Origin: Myxococcota bacterium
GTDB taxonomy: Bacteria; Myxococcota_A; UBA9160; UBA6930
Direction of reading: 5' to 3'
Assembly (NCBI GenBank): GCA_028285625.1
Contig: JANQOX010000023.1
Span: forward strand, 124,001-188,000
Length of the DNA stretch: 64,000 nucleotides
Shown here: one piece after another, positions 33,056-42,395 of the stretch
Layout of the letters: the number at the start of each line of letters is the position of its first letter
Position numbering within the stretch: position 1 is the first letter of the stretch
The notes under the pieces: generated by a model
Seen by the model: only the letters and a program-made list of their open reading frames with translations
Database searches by the model: none
Told to the model about the DNA's origin: nothing
Position numbers and translations under genes: made by a program

Positions 33056-33991
33056 ATGGCCATCCCCCTGTGCCCTGGCCGCCTCCTCGCGCTCGCACTG
33101 CTCTCGCTCGCCGCCGCGCCGGCCACGGCCTTCACCATCGACGACGCCTTCTTCTGCTTCGACGCCCAGGCGCCTCCCTGCCTGTTCTCGTCAGGGAGCA
33201 CCGTGAACGTCCAGGCCACGCTCGAGGGTGCGCCACGGTGGTCGACGCTTCCGATCGCCGGCCGCGGCCTTCACGACGGGATCCAGGTCGGGATCGCCCC
33301 GGGCCTGGCCGAGGCCTTCGGCGCGTCTACCGCGCCAGAGATCGCATCGTTCGAGCAGGCCGTGAGCGATGCCTTCGGCGCCTGGGAGAGCCCCTCCCTG
33401 GGCTTCGACCTCACCTTCGATGCGGCAACGACGCTGGGCTCGGGGACGGGGCTCGAAATCGACGTCCTCGCCGTTCCGTTCGACGACCCGAACCTGAACG
33501 GCTTCGACGGATTCGCCACGTTCACGCCGTCCCCGCAGCCGCTCGTGGGCTTGACCAACGGCACCACCATCGCGAACGGCTTCGCGATCTTCGGCGCCGA
33601 CATCTTCTTGAGCATCGAGGCCGTGACGTCCTTTGGCGCCAACGCGGTGGACTACCTGCTGCGGCTGCTCATGCACGAGGTCGGCCACGCGATCGGGCTC
33701 GAGCACGCGAACGAGTTCTCCTTCGCGAACTTCGACCAGGACGGCGATCCCACGAACGAGATGCCGATCGACCCGCTCGACCCGACCGCCGGGCTCATGC
33801 TCTCGGCCGCCTTCGACCCGGACGCGATCATGTCCACGCCCTTCTCCGGTGCCTCGCTGTTCGCGACCGCACTCGCGTTCGACGACGCCGCCGGACGCGA
33901 CGTGCTGTATCCGCTGGCGGTCCCCGAGTGGGCGGTGGGCTGGGCCGCGATCTCGAGCCTCGCCCCATGGCTGCTGCGCCGGAAGCGGTGA
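33056..33991 (+). CDS. Secreted matrixin-like zinc metalloprotease
   Basis: The 311-residue protein has a signal peptide (LLALALLSLAAAPATA) and the zinc site HEVGHAIGLEH at residues 207-217, with three His. A Met-turn-like DAIMST follows some 50 residues later, as in metzincins. The C-terminus VPEWAVGWAAISSLAPWLLR plus RKR resembles a PEP-CTERM tail, but Pro-Glu-Pro is reduced to Pro-Glu-Trp. Substrates are not predictable. The stop overlaps the start of the GST gene. Confidence 0.82.
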   Translation: MAIPLCPGRLLALALLSLAAAPATAFTIDDAFFCFDAQAPPCLFSSGSTVNVQATLEGAPRWSTLPIAGRGLHDGIQVGIAPGLAEAFGASTAPEIASFEQAVSDAFGAWESPSLGFDLTFDAATTLGSGTGLEIDVLAVPFDDPNLNGFDGFATFTPSPQPLVGLTNGTTIANGFAIFGADIFLSIEAVTSFGANAVDYLLRLLMHEVGHAIGLEHANEFSFANFDQDGDPTNEMPIDPLDPTAGLMLSAAFDPDAIMSTPFSGASLFATALAFDDAAGRDVLYPLAVPEWAVGWAAISSLAPWLLRRKR

Positions 33992-34632
33992 TCCGCATCC
34001 TCGGCCGCCGCAGCGCCTTCAACGTCCAGAAGGTGTTGTGGTTGCTGGGTGAGCTCGAACTCGCGCACGAGCAGGTCGAAGTCGGCGGGGCGGCCGGCGG
34101 GTTGGATGAGCCCTCCTTTCTCGCCTTGAATCCCCACGGACGCATCCCCGTCCTCTGCGACGGGCCGGACACCGTGTGGGAGTCCCACGCGATCCTGCGC
34201 TACCTGGCCGCGCGATACGGCGAGGAGGCGCTCTACCCGCCCGACCCGCTCGCGCGTTCGCAGGTGGACCGCTGGATGGACTGGGCGCACACGGCGCTCC
34301 AGCCCGCGTTCATGGCGCTCTTCTGGGGCTACTACCGCACGCCCGAGCCCCAACGCAGCCCCCGCCACGTCGAAGCGGCCCGCCGCGACTGTGCGCGTCA
34401 GTTCGAGCAGCTCGATGCGCAACTCGCGACGCGGCCCTACCTCGCGGGACCCGCGTTCAGCCTCGGCGACATCCCGGCCGCGACCACGCTCTACCGCTAC
34501 TTCACCATGGGTCTCGACGTGCCCGAACCGCCCCACGTCCGCGCATGGTACGAACGGATGCAGGCTCGTCCGGCGTTCCGCGAGCACGTGATGCGCTCGT
34601 ACGAGGAGCTGCGAGGTCGCGTCGCGCACTAG
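33988..34632 (+). CDS. Glutathione S-transferase family protein
   Basis: The 214-residue GST has an N-terminal thioredoxin-like domain (RRSAFNVQKVLWLLGELELA; NPHGRIPVL; ESHAILRYLA) and a helical C-terminal domain with FSLGDIPAAT, whose Asp caps the family N-capping box. GTG 33988 overlaps the upstream stop in GTGA and places the first strand at residue 2, as in relatives. An ATG at 33967 would add seven residues. It could detoxify electrophiles; the substrate is unknown. Confidence 0.85.
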   Translation: MIRILGRRSAFNVQKVLWLLGELELAHEQVEVGGAAGGLDEPSFLALNPHGRIPVLCDGPDTVWESHAILRYLAARYGEEALYPPDPLARSQVDRWMDWAHTALQPAFMALFWGYYRTPEPQRSPRHVEAARRDCARQFEQLDAQLATRPYLAGPAFSLGDIPAATTLYRYFTMGLDVPEPPHVRAWYERMQARPAFREHVMRSYEELRGRVAH

Positions 34633-34651
34633 CTGCGGCGACGCGCGTCCC

Positions 34652-35650
34652 CTACCACCGGATGGCGAAGCAGCGCTCCTCGAGGCCGCCGAGGGCGTAG
34701 CCGGCGTAGGCGCCGGCGTACATGGCCCGCGTGCGCTCGCTCCAGGCCAGGGCTTCGGGGGTCGAGATCCGCCGGTGCACCTGAAGAACGCCCTGCTCGA
34801 AGACCCGGTACTCCGCCCAGGTCCCCGGGTAGTCCTTCACGCAAGCGACCTCGACGAAGGGTGCCGCGGTCTCGGCCACATGCTGCACGCGGTTGCGATG
34901 GGTATGGCCGGCGAAGTAGCCGCGCAGCGACGGGCGCCTCGCGAACACCTCGACGAGTGCGCGGCCGCTGGCCGGCTGCAGCCCGAACGACTCGCGGCCA
35001 TCGGCTCGGGGCTCGAGCCCGTCGAGCGGGTGATGCCCCAGCACCAGCACCGGGCGGTCGCTGCCCGCGGCGAGCGCGTCCAGCCACTCGAGGTCGCGCG
35101 GCGGGATCCGGCCGCCCGCGTGGCCTGGCCAGGTGGTGTCGAGCACCGCGAGGCGCACGCCTTCGAGTGCGACCTCCAGTGGTGCGGGCGGGAGGAACGC
35201 CTCGCCGTGGTAGGCGTCGTGGTTGCCGCGCACGTGATGCAGCCGATCTCCGAAGCGGCCCCAGCAGTCCAGGAACGCCCGGTACTCCGGCGCACTGCCC
35301 GAGGCGGTGAGGTCGCCCTTGGCCACCACCGCGCCGGGGGCGATCGCCGCGATCTCCTCGGCCGCCGCGCGGTTCATCGTCTCGGGGTACGGCGCCTCGC
35401 CGGGGCCGCTCTCGAACACCGGGCCGATGTCGGACCCCTGGATCACGCCGCAGCGCGTCTCGCCGAAGTGGACGTCGTTGACCGTTGCGAAGCACGCCAG
35501 CCGCTCGCCGAGCGCCGGCAGCGTCCGGAAGGCCAGGCCGTCGTAGGCGTGCTCGCGGTCGGGGGCGAGCCCCACGTAGCGGCGGGCCGTCGCGCCCATG
35601 TGGACGACCGCCTCGTCGTCGGCGACCGTGGTGAGCTCGGGGGCGTTCAC
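34652..35650 (-). CDS. Calcineurin-like metallophosphoesterase
   Basis: The 332-residue enzyme has NDVHFGETRCG (metal ligands Asp and His), VAKGDLT (GD box), VRGNHDAYHG (GNHD box), LGHHPLDG and GYFAGHTHRNRV (GHTH box). These five blocks form the dinuclear site of the 3-prime 5-prime cyclic nucleotide phosphodiesterase type of metallophosphatase. No signal peptide is seen. Its start (GTG 35650) has a TAGACT box six bases upstream and diverges from the ceramidase-like gene. Confidence 0.9.
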   Translation of the reverse strand: MNAPELTTVADDEAVVHMGATARRYVGLAPDREHAYDGLAFRTLPALGERLACFATVNDVHFGETRCGVIQGSDIGPVFESGPGEAPYPETMNRAAAEEIAAIAPGAVVAKGDLTASGSAPEYRAFLDCWGRFGDRLHHVRGNHDAYHGEAFLPPAPLEVALEGVRLAVLDTTWPGHAGGRIPPRDLEWLDALAAGSDRPVLVLGHHPLDGLEPRADGRESFGLQPASGRALVEVFARRPSLRGYFAGHTHRNRVQHVAETAAPFVEVACVKDYPGTWAEYRVFEQGVLQVHRRISTPEALAWSERTRAMYAGAYAGYALGGLEERCFAIRW

Positions 35651-35656
35651 GCCCGG

Positions 35657-35662
35657 AGTCTA
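35657..35662 (-). promoter_or_regulatory. -10-like TAGACT, leaderless spacing
   Basis: On the minus strand TAGACT is six bases from the GTG of the metallophosphoesterase gene, and 43 bases from the oppositely directed TAGACT at 35706. Confidence 0.6.
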
Positions 35663-35705
35663 CCCGGGCACGCCCGCCCCACCGACCGCGGGGCGGTGCG
35701 CACGC

Positions 35706-35711
35706 TAGACT
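35706..35711 (+). promoter_or_regulatory. -10-like TAGACT
   Basis: TAGACT lies seven bases before the GTG start of the ceramidase-like gene and mirrors the box of the divergent gene. Confidence 0.55.
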
Positions 35712-35718
35712 GCGCGCC

Positions 35719-36516
35719 GTGACGGCGTTGCTGCTGCTCGTGCCCTGGCTGGTCGCGGTCCTCACGCTCGGCACCTTCGTGGTGCTGCAGGTCGACGGGT
35801 GGCCCGGCGAGTTCGTGGCCGCCGGCGGCATGTTCTGCGAGGCCTTCCGGGGCGACTGGGGCCAGCCCGCGAACACCTGGTCGAACCTCGGCTTCGTGGC
35901 GGCCGGCCTGTGGATCGCCGCGCGCTGCCGGCCCGACGCCGCCGTCCTACCCTTCGCCGGCGCCAACCTGTTCACGAGCTCCGCGGCGATCCCCGTGGTC
36001 TACGCATCGGCGGTGGTCTTCCTCGGACCCGGCAGCATGTTCATGCACGGCAGCGGCCGGGCGTGGGGCGGCACCGTGGATGTGGTGTCGATGCTCGTCT
36101 TCATCGTCTTCCCGGCGGCGTACGCCGCGGTGCGCTGCTTGCGCGGCGGACCGCGGGCGTTCCTGCTGACCTATGGCGCGCTGCTGCTCGTCTTTGCCCT
36201 GCCGCGCGCACTCGACGTGCTGCCGGTCTCGGGCACCGCGGTGTACGTGGCCTTGGTGCCCACCATCGGGATCCTCGAGGCCGTGGCCGCGAAGCGGCGG
36301 CCCGAGGTCACGCGCCAGTGGCGCTGGCTCGGCTTGACCGCGGCCAGCTTCACGCTGGCGCTGGTGATCTGGCGGCTGTCCCACAGCGGTGCACCGCTCT
36401 GCGATCCGCACTCGCTCGTCCAGGGGCACGCCGTCTGGCACCTGCTCTGCGCCGTGAGCACCCTCGGCTTCTTCGCGTTCTACGTGACCGAGGACGACCC
36501 GGCCCTCCGCGACTAG
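35719..36516 (+). CDS. Alkaline-ceramidase-like (CREST family) membrane protein
   Basis: The 265-residue protein has about seven membrane helices. Conserved polar residues of the CREST family are present: GQPANTWSNLGFVAAGL (Ser and Asn), FMHGSGRAWGGTVDVVSM (His and Asp), and VQGHAVWHLLCA (two His) in the last helix. In ceramidases these bind zinc and cleave amide bonds of sphingolipids. Whether this organism makes sphingolipids cannot be judged from the window. Translation begins at GTG 35719. Confidence 0.8.
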   Translation: MTALLLLVPWLVAVLTLGTFVVLQVDGWPGEFVAAGGMFCEAFRGDWGQPANTWSNLGFVAAGLWIAARCRPDAAVLPFAGANLFTSSAAIPVVYASAVVFLGPGSMFMHGSGRAWGGTVDVVSMLVFIVFPAAYAAVRCLRGGPRAFLLTYGALLLVFALPRALDVLPVSGTAVYVALVPTIGILEAVAAKRRPEVTRQWRWLGLTAASFTLALVIWRLSHSGAPLCDPHSLVQGHAVWHLLCAVSTLGFFAFYVTEDDPALRD

Positions 36517-36551
36517 GCCGCCTTCCGCCCCGGGACCGTCCGCACCCGGTG

Positions 36552-36557
36552 TATCCT
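36552..36557 (+). promoter_or_regulatory. -10-like TATCCT
   Basis: TATCCT is 32 bases before the ATG of the CoA-transferase gene. A GGAGG site follows, so this looks like a conventional leader rather than a leaderless start. Confidence 0.4.
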
Positions 36558-36589
36558 CGACCGCGGATCGGGCTCGCGGAGGATCGGCC

Positions 36590-37807
36590 ATGCAAGACGT
36601 CATGAAGGGCGTTCGGGTGCTGGAGGTGGCGCAGTTTACCTTCGTCCCGGCGGCCGGGGCCGTGCTGGCCGACTGGGGCGCCGACGTCATCAAGATCGAG
36701 CACCCCGTGCGGGGGGACGGCCAGCGGGGGCTCCTCCAGGTGGGGGGCGTCGACAATCGCGCCGCGGTGAACTTCCTGATGGAGCACAGCAACCGCGGCA
36801 AGCGCAGCCTCGGGCTCGACCTCACCCACCCCGACGGACGCGACCTGCTCTACCGCATCGCGCGCGACGCCGACGTCTTTCTCACCAACTTCCTGCCCGC
36901 GGCACGCGCCAAGATGGGGATCGACGTCGACGACCTGCGCGCCGTGAACCCCAGCATCATCTACGCCCGGGGGACGGCCCATGGGGCGCGCGGCCCGGAG
37001 GCCCACAAGGGCGGCTACGACAGCACCGACTACTGGGCGCGAAGCGGCAGCGGCATGGGCATGCGCAGCGAGGGCGAGGCCCCCGCCATGCAGCCCGGGC
37101 CGGCCTACGGCGACTCGATCGGAGGCATGACCATCGCGGGCGGAATCGCCGCGGCGCTCTTCAAGCGCGAGCGCACCGGCGAGCCCTCGGTGGTGGACAT
37201 CTCGCTGCTCGGCACCGGGCTCTGGGCCATGGGGGCGGGGCTCGCCGGCTCGATGCTGCGTGGGAACGGAGACGGTGGCCTGCCCACCGCAGGGGCCTCC
37301 TTCTTGAACCCGCTGGTCGGCATCTATCGCGCCCAGGGCGGGGGCTGCCTGATGCTCACCATGCTTCAGGGCCACGTCTACTGGGCCGACACCGTGAAGC
37401 ACCTCGGGCACCCCGAACTGGCGACCGACCCGCGGTTCGCCACGCCCGAGGCCTTTGCCGAGCACGGCGACGAGGCGCGCGCCGCGCTGCAGGCCATCTT
37501 CGAAACCCGTCCGGCCTCCGCCTGGCGCGACAGCCTGGCACCCATGAAGGGCCAGTGGGGCCCGTTCCAGACCCTCGCGCAGATTCCCGACGATCCGCAG
37601 GTCGTCGCCAACGAGCTGATTCGCGAAGTCGACCTGGGCGACGGCACGCACTTTCGCCTGGTGGCCAATCCCGTGCAGTTCGACGAGACCGCGCCCACCT
37701 TGCGCAAGGGCCCCGAGCACGCGCAGCACACCGAAGAGCTGCTGCTCGAGCTGGGCCTCGAGTGGGAGGAGGTCACCCGCCTCAAGGAGGCGGGGGCGAT
37801 CAACTAG
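36590..37807 (+). CDS. Family III (CaiB/BaiF-like) CoA-transferase
   Basis: The 405-residue enzyme begins GVRVLEVAQFTFVPAAGAVL, followed by DWGADVIKIEHP, characteristic of class III CoA-transferases. GPAYGDSIGGM near residue 169 carries the catalytic Asp that forms the acyl anhydride. Such enzymes move CoA between acids in fatty-acid, bile-acid or aromatic catabolism. The substrate is not defined by neighbours. GGAGGATC stands 7 bases before the ATG. Confidence 0.92.
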   Translation: MQDVMKGVRVLEVAQFTFVPAAGAVLADWGADVIKIEHPVRGDGQRGLLQVGGVDNRAAVNFLMEHSNRGKRSLGLDLTHPDGRDLLYRIARDADVFLTNFLPAARAKMGIDVDDLRAVNPSIIYARGTAHGARGPEAHKGGYDSTDYWARSGSGMGMRSEGEAPAMQPGPAYGDSIGGMTIAGGIAAALFKRERTGEPSVVDISLLGTGLWAMGAGLAGSMLRGNGDGGLPTAGASFLNPLVGIYRAQGGGCLMLTMLQGHVYWADTVKHLGHPELATDPRFATPEAFAEHGDEARAALQAIFETRPASAWRDSLAPMKGQWGPFQTLAQIPDDPQVVANELIREVDLGDGTHFRLVANPVQFDETAPTLRKGPEHAQHTEELLLELGLEWEEVTRLKEAGAIN

Positions 37808-37941
37808 GGCGCTCCCCGATGGCGGGAGACGCGGCGCCCGGTTGACGGGCCTTCCGCCACTTTGTACGCCTGCGTCCGCGCAGCGCCGCTCGACGGGCTG
37901 CCCGGGCGCCCCGGCACCCGATCCACGGAGACCGACGCAGC

Positions 37942-39480
37942 ATGAATCCGACGAAGCGAGTGGGCCGTAGCCTGGCGATCGCATGGGCCGCGGCCTTCGC
38001 CACGATCGCCTGCAGTACCAGCGTGCCCTTCGACCACCCGAAGGAGCCGAGCCAGGCGATCCCGCTCACCGCCGAGACGGAGCTCGGCGAGTTCGCCGCC
38101 GCCTGGCAGCGCGAGCACCCGGGCCAGACGGGCTTCTACCTGATCGACGACGGGCTCGACGCACTCGGCGCACGACTGCGGCTGATGGCCCTGGCCCAAC
38201 GCTCGATCGACGCGCAGTACTTCTTGCTGAAGGGCGACGCCTCGACCGAACTGTTCGCCGGCGAGCTTTGGGAAGCGGCCGAGCGGGGCGTGCGCGTGCG
38301 CCTGCTGGTGGACGACCTGTTCACGGCCCTGGGCTCGTCGCGCGACTTCGACGAGGGCATGGCCGCGCTGAACCTGCACCCGAACATCGAGCTGCGGCTG
38401 TTCAACCCGATCGCGCGAGGGGGCATCCTCGGCCTCAACTACGTGCTGGACTTCGAGCGCGCCAACCGCCGCATGCACAACAAGTCGCTCACGGCCGACG
38501 GCGCCGTCACCATCGTGGGCGGCCGCAACATCGGCGACGAGTACTTCCGCATCCACGAGGGCAGTGATTTCGCCGACCTGGACGTCCTGGTCTTCGGCCC
38601 GCCCGTGGCCGAAGTGGGTGCCGCATTCGACGACTTCTGGAACAGCGCGCTCTCCGTGCCGATGGAAGCCGTCGCCGAACCGCCCCAGGGCATGAAGGCC
38701 GAGGCCTTTGGTGAAGAGCTGCTGGCGGCCAGCCGCGACGAGGACGACGGGACCTACGCCGCCGCCGTCACCAGCGACTATCTCGACGACGTCTTCGAAG
38801 GGCGCATCGACCCTTTCGTGGCGCCTGCGAGATTCGTCTCGGATCGCGCCGAGAAGCTCGAGACCCCGATCAGCGAGGAGATGATGGACGTCGGCGTGGC
38901 GCTCCAGCAGGCGGCCGAGGCCGCTCGGGAAGAGCTCGTGCTGATTACGCCCTACTACATCCCAGGTGACGAGGGCGTGGCGTTCCTGCGCGAACTCATC
39001 GCGCGTGGGGTCCGCGTCGTGGTCGTCACCAACTCGCTCGCCGCCACCAACCATGCCGCCGTGCACTCGGCCTATGGGCCGTATCGCAAGCCGCTGCTCG
39101 ACGCGGGCGTCGAGCTCTACGAGGTGCGCTCCCACCCCGACCGCGGAACCATCACGACGCTGCACACCAAGGCCATGTTGATCGACCGCGAGACGCTCTT
39201 CGTCGGGTCCCCCAACCTCGACCCGCGCTCGATCGAGATCAACACCGAGAAGGGCATCTTCTTCGAGTCCCCGGCCGCCGGCGCAGCGGTGGGCGAGCTG
39301 CTCGACGAGTCGATCCCCGAAGACACCTACCGCGTGAAGCTCGACGAAGATCGCGACCTCGTCTGGGAGGACCATGCGGGCGACGAAGTCGTCGAGCTGC
39401 ATCGCGAGCCCGACACCAGCTGGTGGCGCCGCTTCCAGGTCGGGCTCTACCGGCTGCTGCCCCTCGAAGATCAGCTCTAG
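37942..39480 (+). CDS. Phospholipase D-like / cardiolipin synthase-type lipoprotein
   Basis: The 512-residue protein has a lipoprotein-like signal ending in ATIACS (Cys24) and two HKD motifs. One is in MHNKSLTADGAVTIVGGRN and the other in LHTKAMLIDRETLFVGSPN, followed by NLDPRSIEINTE. Two HKD motifs in one chain form the active site for phosphatidyl transfer or hydrolysis. Its export signal differs from inner-membrane cardiolipin synthases, so a periplasmic lipid or cell-wall role is possible. It precedes the GH3 gene by 26 bases. Confidence 0.88.
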   Translation: MNPTKRVGRSLAIAWAAAFATIACSTSVPFDHPKEPSQAIPLTAETELGEFAAAWQREHPGQTGFYLIDDGLDALGARLRLMALAQRSIDAQYFLLKGDASTELFAGELWEAAERGVRVRLLVDDLFTALGSSRDFDEGMAALNLHPNIELRLFNPIARGGILGLNYVLDFERANRRMHNKSLTADGAVTIVGGRNIGDEYFRIHEGSDFADLDVLVFGPPVAEVGAAFDDFWNSALSVPMEAVAEPPQGMKAEAFGEELLAASRDEDDGTYAAAVTSDYLDDVFEGRIDPFVAPARFVSDRAEKLETPISEEMMDVGVALQQAAEAAREELVLITPYYIPGDEGVAFLRELIARGVRVVVVTNSLAATNHAAVHSAYGPYRKPLLDAGVELYEVRSHPDRGTITTLHTKAMLIDRETLFVGSPNLDPRSIEINTEKGIFFESPAAGAAVGELLDESIPEDTYRVKLDEDRDLVWEDHAGDEVVELHREPDTSWWRRFQVGLYRLLPLEDQL

Positions 39481-39506
39481 CCCCTCACGCTGCCCGGGAG
39501 GCCCCG

Positions 39507-41864
39507 ATGACCGAGCTCTTCCGCGACGCCGACGTCGCCATCGAACGCCGGGTGGCCGACCTGCTCGGCCGCATGACCCTCGAGGAGAAGGTCGCGCAGC
39601 TGGGCTCCATGTGGATCACCGTGCTGGTGAAGGACGAGCGGTTCGATCCCGACCGGATCACCCAGAAGATCCCACACGGCATCGGACAGGTGACGCGGAT
39701 CGGCGGCAGTACCGGTCTGCTCGCCGACCAGTCGGCCGAACTGACCAACGCGATCCAGCGGGTGCTCGTCGAACGCACGCGTCTGGGCATTCCGACCGTG
39801 GTCCACGAAGAAGGCGTGGCCGGCTTTCTGCATCGCGGCGCGACCACGTTTCCCCAGGCGCTGGGCCTGGCCGCAACCTGGAACCCGGCGCTGCTTCGCG
39901 AGATCGGCGACGTGATCCGCACGCAGATGCTGGCCGTCGGCGCGCGCCACAACCTGGCCCCGGTACTCGACGTGGCACGAGACCCGCGCTGGGGGCGAGT
40001 CGAGGAGACCTACGGCGAGTCGCCCGAACTCTGCGCACGCCTCGGGGTAGCCTATGTACAGGGTGTGCAGTCGGACGACCTGCGCGAGGGCGTCGTCTGC
40101 ACGGGCAAGCACTTTCTCGGCTACGCCCTGTCCCAGGGCGGCCGCAACCACGCGCCCGTGCACCTGGGCGCGCGCGAGCTGCGGGAGGTGTACGCCGAGC
40201 CGTTCGCGGCGGCGATCCGCGAAGCGGGACTCGCCTCGATCATGAACAGCTACTCGTCGGTCGACGGCGAGCCGGTGGCGGCGAGCCGCGCGCTGCTGAC
40301 GGACCTGCTGCGCGGCGAGCTCGGCTTCGAGGGCACCGTGGTCGCCGACTACTTCTCGGTGATGCAGCTCGTCCTGAACCACGGCACGGCGGCCGATGCC
40401 CAGGCGGCAGGCGTGCAGGCGCTCTCGGCGGGGCTGGACGTCGAACTGCCCGCGATGGACGGCTACGGCCACCTGCCGGGGGCCGTGGCGTCCGGCGCCA
40501 TCGACGAAGGCGTGATCGACGAGTCGTGCGCCCGGGTTCTGGCGCAGAAGTTCCAGCTGGGGCTCTTCGAGCAGCCCTACGTCGAAGCCGACCGCGCCAT
40601 CGAGGTGTTCGATACGCCGCCGCAGCGCGCCCTGGCCCGGCGGGCGGCCACCGAGGCCGTGGTCCTGCTCTCGAACGACGGCGTGCTGCCGCTCGATCCG
40701 GCGCCGGCGCGCCTGGCGGTCCTCGGGCCCCACGCCGACGACACCCGCCTGCTGCAGGGCGACTACCACTACCCGGCCCACCTCGAAATCATCACCCAGC
40801 GAACCGGCAGCGGGCCGGGAGACGGCACGGGCGAGGACCAGCTTCCCGAGTCGGGGGGCACGTTCGGCCCGGGCGCATACTTCACGCCCCACGTGACCCC
40901 CTTGGCCGGCCTGCGCGAGGCCCTGCCGGACGCCGACATCGCGTACGAGCGCGGCTGTGCCGACGCGGGCGAGGACGAGAGTGACCTGGCCGCGGCCGTC
41001 GCGTGCGCGCGAGACGCCGACCTGGCGGTCGTCTTCGTCGGCGCGCGCTCTGGACTGGTCCCGGACAGCACCGTGGGCGAGGCGCGTGACGCCACGGACC
41101 TGGGCCTGCCCGGCCTGCAGTCGCGGCTGGTCGCAGAAGTCGCGGCCACGGGCACCCCCACGATCGTCGTGATCGTGAGCGGACGCGTCCACACCCTGGC
41201 CTCCGAGGCCGCGTGCGCGAACGCGCTGCTCTGGGCGGTCCCGCCGGGTGAAGAAGCCGGCCACGCACTCGCCGACGTGCTGACGGGGGCCGCGAACCCG
41301 GCAGGACGACTGCCGGTGACGCTGCCCAAGCACGTGGGCCAGATCCCGCTGCACCACGACATGCGCCGGCGGGGCGAGCGCTCGGAATTCTACGGGTCCT
41401 ACGTCGACTGTGACGTCGAAGCGCTCTACCCCTTCGGGCACGGGCTTTCCTACACGCGCTTCACCCATGGCGAGCCTCGCGTCGAGGCCGGGTCGACGAG
41501 CGAGCCGACCACGCTCGCCATCGACGTCACCAACGAGGGCGACCGCGACGGCGACGAGGTCGTGCAGCTGTACGCGAGCGACGCGGTGGCGTCTCTCGCG
41601 AGGCCGCTTCGAGAGCTGGTGGGGTTCGCGCGTGTGTCGATCCCGGCCGGCGCCACCCGGACGGTCACCTTCACCGTCCACCCGAGCCGCCTGGCGTTCC
41701 ACGGTGTGGACATGCGCCTGGTGACGGAGCCCGGCGAGTTCGTGTTTCGGATCGGCCGCTCGTCGGGCGACCCCGAGGCCCACGACGTGTCGGTCGTGCT
41801 CGAGGGCGACCCCACCGAGACCGACCGGCGCCACATCGTGGCCACCACCGCCCACGTGGCCTGA
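39507..41864 (+). CDS. Glycoside hydrolase family 3 beta-glycosidase
   Basis: The 785-residue enzyme has the GH3 N-terminal barrel, the C-terminal sandwich and a fibronectin-III-like end. GRMTLEEKVAQL opens the first domain. CTGKHFLGYALSQGGRNHAP and GTVVADYFSVMQL contain the active site, with the nucleophile Asp281. GARSGLVPDSTVGEARD is part of the second domain and YPFGHGLSYTRF begins the third. It has no signal peptide, so it probably acts on imported beta-glucosides or xylosides. GGGAGG precedes the ATG. Confidence 0.93.
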   Translation: MTELFRDADVAIERRVADLLGRMTLEEKVAQLGSMWITVLVKDERFDPDRITQKIPHGIGQVTRIGGSTGLLADQSAELTNAIQRVLVERTRLGIPTVVHEEGVAGFLHRGATTFPQALGLAATWNPALLREIGDVIRTQMLAVGARHNLAPVLDVARDPRWGRVEETYGESPELCARLGVAYVQGVQSDDLREGVVCTGKHFLGYALSQGGRNHAPVHLGARELREVYAEPFAAAIREAGLASIMNSYSSVDGEPVAASRALLTDLLRGELGFEGTVVADYFSVMQLVLNHGTAADAQAAGVQALSAGLDVELPAMDGYGHLPGAVASGAIDEGVIDESCARVLAQKFQLGLFEQPYVEADRAIEVFDTPPQRALARRAATEAVVLLSNDGVLPLDPAPARLAVLGPHADDTRLLQGDYHYPAHLEIITQRTGSGPGDGTGEDQLPESGGTFGPGAYFTPHVTPLAGLREALPDADIAYERGCADAGEDESDLAAAVACARDADLAVVFVGARSGLVPDSTVGEARDATDLGLPGLQSRLVAEVAATGTPTIVVIVSGRVHTLASEAACANALLWAVPPGEEAGHALADVLTGAANPAGRLPVTLPKHVGQIPLHHDMRRRGERSEFYGSYVDCDVEALYPFGHGLSYTRFTHGEPRVEAGSTSEPTTLAIDVTNEGDRDGDEVVQLYASDAVASLARPLRELVGFARVSIPAGATRTVTFTVHPSRLAFHGVDMRLVTEPGEFVFRIGRSSGDPEAHDVSVVLEGDPTETDRRHIVATTAHVA

Positions 41865-41894
41865 GCCAGCCCGGGCGCCCGGCCGCTCGCTCGC

Positions 41895-41900
41895 TAGGCT
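41895..41900 (+). promoter_or_regulatory. -10-like TAGGCT, leaderless spacing
   Basis: TAGGCT is six bases before GTG 41907, the first gene of the small metal-related cluster. Confidence 0.6.
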
Positions 41901-41906
41901 TGGCCC

Positions 41907-42281
41907 GTGCTGCGCATCCACCCGTCGCTTCGCCCCGCCGCGCTTGCGCGCGTGGCGCTGGCGGCCGCAGTCCTCTGGGCGTCGCTTCCGGCCGCGGTGT
42001 GCGAAGCCCTGTGTGCGGCGCCCGAGCCGCCCCCGTGCCACGCGCAGGCGGGCCCCGAGGCGCCTCCGGCCGATCACGACGACTGCGAGCGCTGTGAGGC
42101 CGACCAGGGCCTCGTGGCGGCCCAGGCACAGCCCGTTTCCCACGCGGCCTCCCCGGCGCCTGCCCAGAGCGCCGACGCCTTCCAGTACGTTGCCCATGCG
42201 TTGCGCACCCGTGCGCCGCGGGGGCCCCCGGGCATCGTCCATACGCCCTGGGCCCAGGCCAACCCTCCCCTCCTGAGCTGA
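41907..42281 (+). CDS. Small Cys-containing secreted protein of metal cluster
   Basis: The 124-residue protein has a signal peptide (ARVALAAAVLWASLPAAV) followed by Cys-rich stretches CEALCAAPEPPPCHAQ and DDCERCEADQ. The remainder is low-complexity with Ala, Pro and His. Similar small Cys/His proteins open heavy-metal transport clusters, but no family is certain. It is followed by the HMA protein and MerT-like genes. Translation from GTG 41907 is supported by the TAGGCT box six bases upstream. Confidence 0.65.
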   Translation: MLRIHPSLRPAALARVALAAAVLWASLPAAVCEALCAAPEPPPCHAQAGPEAPPADHDDCERCEADQGLVAAQAQPVSHAASPAPAQSADAFQYVAHALRTRAPRGPPGIVHTPWAQANPPLLS

Positions 42282-42395
42282 TCCAGGGGTCCCACGCCCT
42301 ACGGACGCCACGCGTGCGTCCGGGGCTCCAGACGACCCCCGCAGGCCGGCCCCGGGGCCGCCTGCTCCGATCTTCCGACTCAGGAGACTACGTCC

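Noticed and set aside
33919-33991. PEP-CTERM tail on the matrixin-like protease
   Set aside because: Pro-Glu-Trp replaces Pro-Glu-Pro and the helix is interrupted, so it is noted as a resemblance only.
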